From: Gudongella oleilytica
GTDB lineage: Bacteria > Bacillota > Clostridia > Tissierellales > Tissierellaceae
Assembly: GCF_004101785.1 (NCBI RefSeq)
Contig: NZ_CP035130.1
Coordinates: forward strand, 186,001 to 250,000
Length of the DNA: 64,000 bases
Direction: 5' to 3'
This document shows positions 63,351 through 64,000 of the stretch, in pieces. The position numbers and the translations under genes were made by a program. How positions within the stretch are numbered: the first letter of the stretch is position 1; every line of letters begins with the position of its first letter. The notes under the pieces are model-generated. The model was not told where the DNA came from. It did not search any database and saw only the letters and a list, made by a program, of their open reading frames with translations.

Positions 63351-63875
63351 GTGGAGCTTAAAGAGCTGACAGAAAAAGCTAAAAAGGGTGACAAGGATGC
63401 ACTTGTAAGTCTTGTTATGAATGAGAAGGACAGCTACTACAGGCTGGCCCTCACTTATATGAGAAACCAGCAGGATGCTCAGGATATGCTGCAGGACATG
63501 ATAGTAGCTTTGTATCAAAATATCAGCCGACTTAGGGAATTGGAAAAATTCTACTCTTGGAGCAAGACCATTCTTGTCAATTTGTGCAAGAAAGAGCTGA
63601 CAAGAAGATCAAGGAGCAGCGGAACAGGCTTTGATGAGCTTGTAGAATCTGTTGACGATACAAAGAAAATCGCGGATAGACTGGATATAGAAGTATTTGT
63701 TTCCCAGCTTTCCTTAAAGCACCAGGAAGTGATCAGATTAAGATATTACATGGATATGGAGTATTCGGAGATAGCAGAGCTTTTACAAGTGCCGCTTGGA
63801 ACAGTTAAATCCAGAATAAATTCTGCTATGACACAACTTAAGGCTTTGATGGAGGGGGTGAGCTTCAATGAGTGA
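63351..63875 (+). CDS. ECF-type RNA polymerase sigma factor
   Basis: 174 residues from GTG 63351 (AGGTGAGAGG ahead); the frame is open to 63258 but passes through the terminator, so that start is rejected. Region 2: YYRLALTYMRNQQDAQDMLQDMIVALYQNISRL. Region 4: LSLKHQEVIRLRYYMDMEYSEIAELLQVPLGTVKSRI. The next gene overlaps by eight bases and is probably its anti-sigma partner. Target genes unknown. Confidence 0.92.
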   Translation: MELKELTEKAKKGDKDALVSLVMNEKDSYYRLALTYMRNQQDAQDMLQDMIVALYQNISRLRELEKFYSWSKTILVNLCKKELTRRSRSSGTGFDELVESVDDTKKIADRLDIEVFVSQLSLKHQEVIRLRYYMDMEYSEIAELLQVPLGTVKSRINSAMTQLKALMEGVSFNE

Positions 63876-64000
63876 TCTTGAAAAAATGCTATTAAATAAG
63901 AAGTTTGAGCTTGATGCCATAAAAGCACCAGAAGAACTTGAGAGTAAGCTTAGACAAGCGCTGCAAGGAAAGCACAGGAGAAGGCAGTGGAGCTTGTCCA
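63868..64000 (+). CDS. Probable anti-sigma factor, N-terminal fragment
   Basis: ATG 63868, overlapping the sigma-factor stop, opens a frame that runs off the window after 44 codons. The visible part is hydrophilic and helical (MSDLEKMLLNKKFELDAIKAPEELESKLRQAL) and ends in a basic run (GKHRRRQW), which in anti-sigma/DUF4179-type proteins comes just before the membrane helix. The assignment rests on overlap with the sigma gene and this layout. Confidence 0.7.
   Translation, partial: MSDLEKMLLNKKFELDAIKAPEELESKLRQALQGKHRRRQWSLS

Noticed and set aside
1-64000. CRISPR array, prophage or rRNA operon
   Set aside because: No regularly spaced repeats, phage structural genes or rRNA sequence were seen on either strand.

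Overview
The window reads as chromosome from a low-to-mid GC, anaerobic, amino-acid-fermenting Clostridia-type Firmicute. Evidence: strong AAGGAGG-type ribosome sites, the large Firmicutes-type SRP RNA, a bacterial V-type ATPase operon, IorAB indolepyruvate:ferredoxin oxidoreductase, a T-box leader, a CtsR operator, and protein families typical of Clostridia (TudS-related/ECF pair, DUF1622). Species cannot be fixed from this window alone. Both strands are used and the gene order is ordinary chromosome with scattered accessory insertions and decaying genes.

Layout. 0-5.3 kb: tail of an oligopeptide ABC transporter, polyphosphate:AMP phosphotransferase, small zinc-ribbon and membrane proteins, a selenocysteine-containing peroxiredoxin-like gene, and a REP-associated (RAYT) transposase between copies of its palindromic repeat. 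5.3-7.7 kb: iorAB. 7.9-16.5 kb: a nine-gene V-type ATPase operon. 16.5-19 kb: pncB and about 1 kb of almost empty DNA. 19-21.7 kb: feoABC-like ferrous iron uptake behind a Fur-type box. 21.7-24.7 kb: copA-copZ-csoR behind a CsoR-type operator. 24.7-28.3 kb: a CbpA-type J protein and ClpB behind a CtsR operator. 28.5-31 kb: a three-domain regulator divergent from kynureninase. 32.5-36 kb: SRP RNA, tRNA-Ser, a SelW-like selenoprotein, then dnaX-ebfC-recR. 36-43.3 kb: small genes, an esterase, a truncated PhzF-like gene, nitroreductase, TudS-related protein with an ECF S component, two acetyltransferases, an RluA-type enzyme and a B12/radical-SAM pseudogene. 43.4-47.2 kb: a YehZYXW-type osmoprotectant ABC operon. 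47.1-49.2 kb: a split ThrE-type exporter and a DapF/CntK-like epimerase. 49.3-50.5 kb: tRNA-Leu, a truncated CPBP protease and a DJ-1/PfpI protein. 50.5-58.6 kb: a threonine T-box leader, a group IIC intron immediately 3' of the leader terminator, and lysC-asd-hom-thrC-thrB. 58.6-64 kb: antiporter, VOC dioxygenase, GerMN lipoprotein, internally deleted RtcB, DHFR, CsaA, and an ECF-type sigma factor with the start of its partner gene.

The main unusual content is: (i) two genes with in-frame UGA codons at redox positions (UxxC at 2511 and CxxU at 33133), each followed by a compact hairpin with a six-pair stem and the same AGUU loop, the expected form of a bacterial SECIS element; (ii) a group IIC intron lodged between a T-box terminator and the operon it controls; (iii) an RtcB ligase with a clean in-frame internal deletion that removes the guanylylated histidine; (iv) a RAYT/REP system with at least one detached repeat fragment 18 kb away; and (v) several very small membrane-peptide genes. 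No CRISPR array, prophage or rRNA gene was seen.
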